DNA from: Pseudolabrys sp. Root1462
GTDB lineage: Bacteria > Pseudomonadota > Alphaproteobacteria > Rhizobiales > Xanthobacteraceae
DNA length: 64,000 nt
Assembly: GCF_001426945.1 (NCBI RefSeq)
Contig: NZ_LMFS01000003.1
Location: 31,041 to 95,040 of the forward strand
Direction of reading: 5' to 3'
Made by a program: the position numbers and the translations under genes. Below the pieces are notes generated by a model. It saw only the letters and a program-made list of their open reading frames with translations, was not told the origin of the DNA and did not search any database. Below, one piece after another: positions 59,721 to 64,000 of the stretch; the stretch's first letter is position 1, and every line of letters begins with the position of its first letter.

Positions 59721-60404
59721 ATGGCGAGCGCAGGAGCCGGCAAGGGCAATCTGCTGTCGGACTTGCCGAAAGGTCTGGCCACCGAACTGATGGCCGGCGC
59801 CACGCCGCGCAAACTCGCGTCCAACGAGGTTCTGTTTCTCGCCGACGATCCGGGCGATGGCCTCTATCGCCTCGACGAGGGCTTGCTGAAAGTCAGTATC
59901 GCCTCGGCAAGCGGCGCCGAACGCATTCTCGCCATTCTCGGACCCGGCGCAGTCGTCGGCGATCTCGCGATCATCGACGGCCTGCCGCGCTCGGCGACCG
60001 TCACCGCGCTGCGCGATTGCAAGCTCAGCTTTCTCAGCCGCGCCGCCTTCGACGCCTTCGCCGAGAAGGAGCCGCGCATTTTTAAATACTTCGTCAGGGT
60101 GCTGGCGGCGCGGCTGCGCGACACCGACGCGCTCGTTGCCGCCGGAAGTTTCCTGCCGCTGAAAGGGCGCGTGGCCCGCGCGTTGCTCGATCTCGCCCAC
60201 GCCTTCGGAAACGAGGTTGCCGGTGGCCGCATCGTCATTCGCCAGAAAGTCAGTCAGAGCGAACTGGCGGCGATGGCCGGCATCGCCCGCGAAAATGTCA
60301 GCCGCATCATGAATGACTGGATGCGCGCCAAGACCGTCACGCGGTTGTCGGGTTACTACTGCCTCGAGAAGCCCGCCGCGCTCAAGCGCGAGAGCGAAGT
60401 TTGA
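59721..60404 (+). CDS. Crp/Fnr-family transcriptional regulator
   Basis: 227 residues. The cyclic-nucleotide domain has GAVVGDLAIIDGLPRSATVTAL, matching the Crp cAMP pocket, with Asp where Crp has Glu72 and the following RSA kept. No Fnr-type N-terminal cysteine cluster is present. The helix-turn-helix is SQSELAAMAGIARENVSRIM; its recognition helix keeps R-E-x-x-x-R as in Crp, the residues that read TGTGA. This predicts binding to TGTGA-N6-TCACA, two copies of which lie 340-770 bases upstream. Its 3' end overlaps oxyR by 23 bases, convergently. Confidence 0.92.
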   Translation: MASAGAGKGNLLSDLPKGLATELMAGATPRKLASNEVLFLADDPGDGLYRLDEGLLKVSIASASGAERILAILGPGAVVGDLAIIDGLPRSATVTALRDCKLSFLSRAAFDAFAEKEPRIFKYFVRVLAARLRDTDALVAAGSFLPLKGRVARALLDLAHAFGNEVAGGRIVIRQKVSQSELAAMAGIARENVSRIMNDWMRAKTVTRLSGYYCLEKPAALKRESEV

Positions 60405-61314
60405 CCGGTGCGCTCGCGGCGCCATCATGGGCCGCCACGATGGCCTGACCCAAGGCCACGAAATCGCCGGCGCGCGGTGAGGTCTTGCGCCACGCCAGGC
60501 CGACCGAGCGACCCGGCTCCGGATCGCGGAAGCGCAGCAACTTGACCCGCGGGTCCAGCGCTTTGGCGTCGATGGCCACTTCCGGCACCAGCGTGACGCC
60601 ATAGCCATTCGCCACCATTTGCATGACGGTCGACAGCGAGGTCGCGCCGAGGCTCGCCGTTTGGCCGGATGCATCGCCGCGCTTCGGGGCGCAGAACGCG
60701 AGAGCCTGATCGCGCAGGCAATGGCCTTCTTCGAGCAGGATGAGGCGGCGCTGATCGACGTCGCGGATGCCGACGCGGCCTCGCGCCGGCAGCGGATCGT
60801 CGGCCGGCACGGCGAGCAGAAAGGCGTCCTCGAACAACGGCAAGGTTTCGACCTCGGCGCCTTCGACCGGCAGCGCCAGCAGGACGACGTCGAGCCCGCC
60901 GCCCGCCAGTTCGTCGACGAGCGTCCGGGTCTGCGTTTCACGCACGTCGAGACGCAAGTGCGGGTACTGCTTCTGCAGCAGCGGCAGCACACGCGGTAAA
61001 ATATACGGCGCCAGCGTCGGAATGATGCCGAGCTTGAGCGAACCGGCGAGCACTTCGCGGTGGCGGGCGAAATCGACCAGATCGCGCGCCGACGCGAGAA
61101 TGTGTTCGGCGCGGCGGGCGACTTCGAGGCCGACGTCGGTGAGCACGATATCGCCCGGACGCCGTTCGACCAGTTTGGCGCCGATCTCGCGTTCGAGCTC
61201 GCGCACCTGCATCGACAGCGCCGGCTGGGTCACCGCGCACTCCTCCGCGGCGCGACCGAAATGACGGTGGCGCGCGAGCGAACTTAGATAACGCAACTGA
61301 CGCAGGGTGATCAT
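60382..61314 (-). CDS. oxyR: Hydrogen-peroxide-sensing LysR regulator OxyR
   Basis: 310-residue LysR protein with the N-terminal helix-turn-helix (LRQLRYLSSLARHRHFGRAA, TQPALSMQVRELE). The redox block EEGHCLRDQALAFC matches OxyR, keeping both redox cysteines of the peroxide-forming disulfide. GGAAGG lies 5 bases before the ATG at 61314. It is divergent from katG over a 185-base region, the classic pairing in alphaproteobacteria. Convergent 23-base overlap with the Crp-family gene at its 3' end. Confidence 0.95.
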   Translation of the reverse strand: MITLRQLRYLSSLARHRHFGRAAEECAVTQPALSMQVRELEREIGAKLVERRPGDIVLTDVGLEVARRAEHILASARDLVDFARHREVLAGSLKLGIIPTLAPYILPRVLPLLQKQYPHLRLDVRETQTRTLVDELAGGGLDVVLLALPVEGAEVETLPLFEDAFLLAVPADDPLPARGRVGIRDVDQRRLILLEEGHCLRDQALAFCAPKRGDASGQTASLGATSLSTVMQMVANGYGVTLVPEVAIDAKALDPRVKLLRFRDPEPGRSVGLAWRKTSPRAGDFVALGQAIVAAHDGAASAPVKLRSRA

Positions 61315-61342
61315 CTTGCCTTCCGAGGCGATAAGGTAAACT

Positions 61343-63689
<2,347 letters not shown>

Positions 63690-63714
63690 GCTTCCTGCAC
63701 CGGATGAAAATGAG

Positions 63715-63742
63715 ACGGCCGGGGAATCCCCGGCCGTTTTTT
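63715..63742 (+). terminator. Intrinsic terminator of katG
   Basis: ACGGCCGGGG and CCCCGGCCGT flank an AAT loop, followed by TTTTT, 25 bases after the stop. Confidence 0.92.
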
Positions 63743-63748
63743 ATCGAT

Positions 63749-63793
63749 GTCATTCCGGGACGCGCGTGAAACGCGCGGACGCTCCGGAATGAC
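63749..63793. repeat. Dispersed palindrome, GTCATTCCGG type
   Basis: GTCATTCCGG and CCGGAATGAC at the ends, with an inner CGCGCGT-GAA-ACGCGCG stem. A second type of dispersed palindrome common to this order, directly after the katG terminator. Confidence 0.7.
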
Positions 63794-63908
63794 CTTCGAT
63801 GCAACTGTCAAACAGCCAACAGCCTTACAGCCAACGCTCCGCAGGCCCTGTTCTTTGTCCGGCGCGGGTCACGCCGTCGTCCGCTTCCGCCCTCGAACAC
63901 GTCGAGGG

Positions 63909-63999
63909 GATGGAGCGCCGCGAGGCGCTCTGATGGGTCGCACCTTGCGGTGCGCTGTGCCCTCGATCGGAGGACACATGCGCCCCGCGGCGCTCCATC
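63909..63999. repeat. Long structured inverted repeat at the right edge
   Basis: GATGGAGCGCCGCG (63909-63922) pairs perfectly with CGCGGCGCTCCATC (63986-63999) around an inner hairpin CGCACC-TTGC-GGTGCG (63939-63954). It may be an RNA gene or a dispersed element and may extend past the window. The stretch 63794-63908 shows nothing else recognisable. Confidence 0.55.
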
Positions 64000-64000
64000 G

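Overview
The window is a GC-rich chromosomal segment from an alphaproteobacterium of the order Hyphomicrobiales (Rhizobiales), most like the Bradyrhizobiaceae/Xanthobacteraceae side (Bradyrhizobium, Rhodopseudomonas, Pseudolabrys). This rests on gene content and order (rpsT-dnaA-dnaN...recF...gyrB; tsaB-rimI-fur-plsC; miaB-phoH-ybeY-corC-lnt-HTH-metK-trmB; rimP-nusA-ylxR-infB-rbfA-truB-rpsO-pnp), on an EcfG-type general-stress promoter, and on dispersed palindromes of the kind common in that group. The genus is inference. I see no rRNA, tRNA, CRISPR array, insertion sequence or prophage.

Layout. 1-5.7 kb: truncated polysaccharide-export lipoprotein, msrA, a small membrane protein, then malic enzyme and a DapA/NanA-family aldolase. 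5.7-17.8 kb: replication block rpsT, dnaA, dnaN, recF, gyrB, interrupted by a gluconate module (gnd, gntK) and a divergent ClC transporter. 17.9-31.2 kb: accessory and stress region with CsbD, cupin, an HWE kinase with a cysteine-less LOV-like domain plus response regulator, a drug exporter, a DUF1328 gene with an EcfG promoter, a hydrolase / glutamine-synthetase-like / Rieske oxygenase cluster, an adenosine-kinase-like gene and a 38-residue membrane protein. 31.3-37.4 kb: trpS, UspA, WYL regulator plus VOC protein, Nfu, then tsaB-rimI-fur-plsC. 37.4-38.6 kb: a RES/Xre toxin-antitoxin pair. 38.8-47.5 kb: miaB through trmB in tightly overlapping genes. 48.6-58.9 kb: the nusA/infB translation and RNA superoperon. 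58.9-63.7 kb: two tiny exported proteins, a Crp-family regulator, and divergent oxyR/katG.

The strongest leads for something undescribed are: (a) the metK leader (45368-45395), where a hairpin loop is perfectly complementary to the metK ribosome binding site, giving either an H-type pseudoknot or two competing hairpins; (b) two perfect TGTGA-N6-TCACA boxes, each preceding a tiny exported protein and both just upstream of a Crp-type regulator whose recognition helix keeps the RExxxR pattern; (c) an intrinsic terminator inside the rimP-nusA leader; (d) a glutamine-synthetase-like / Rieske oxygenase / hydrolase set resembling the logic of aniline oxidation. Modular nested palindromes recur in intergenic gaps, one of them inside the infB-rbfA junction.

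All functions are assigned by reading motifs in translated sequence; no database search was run.
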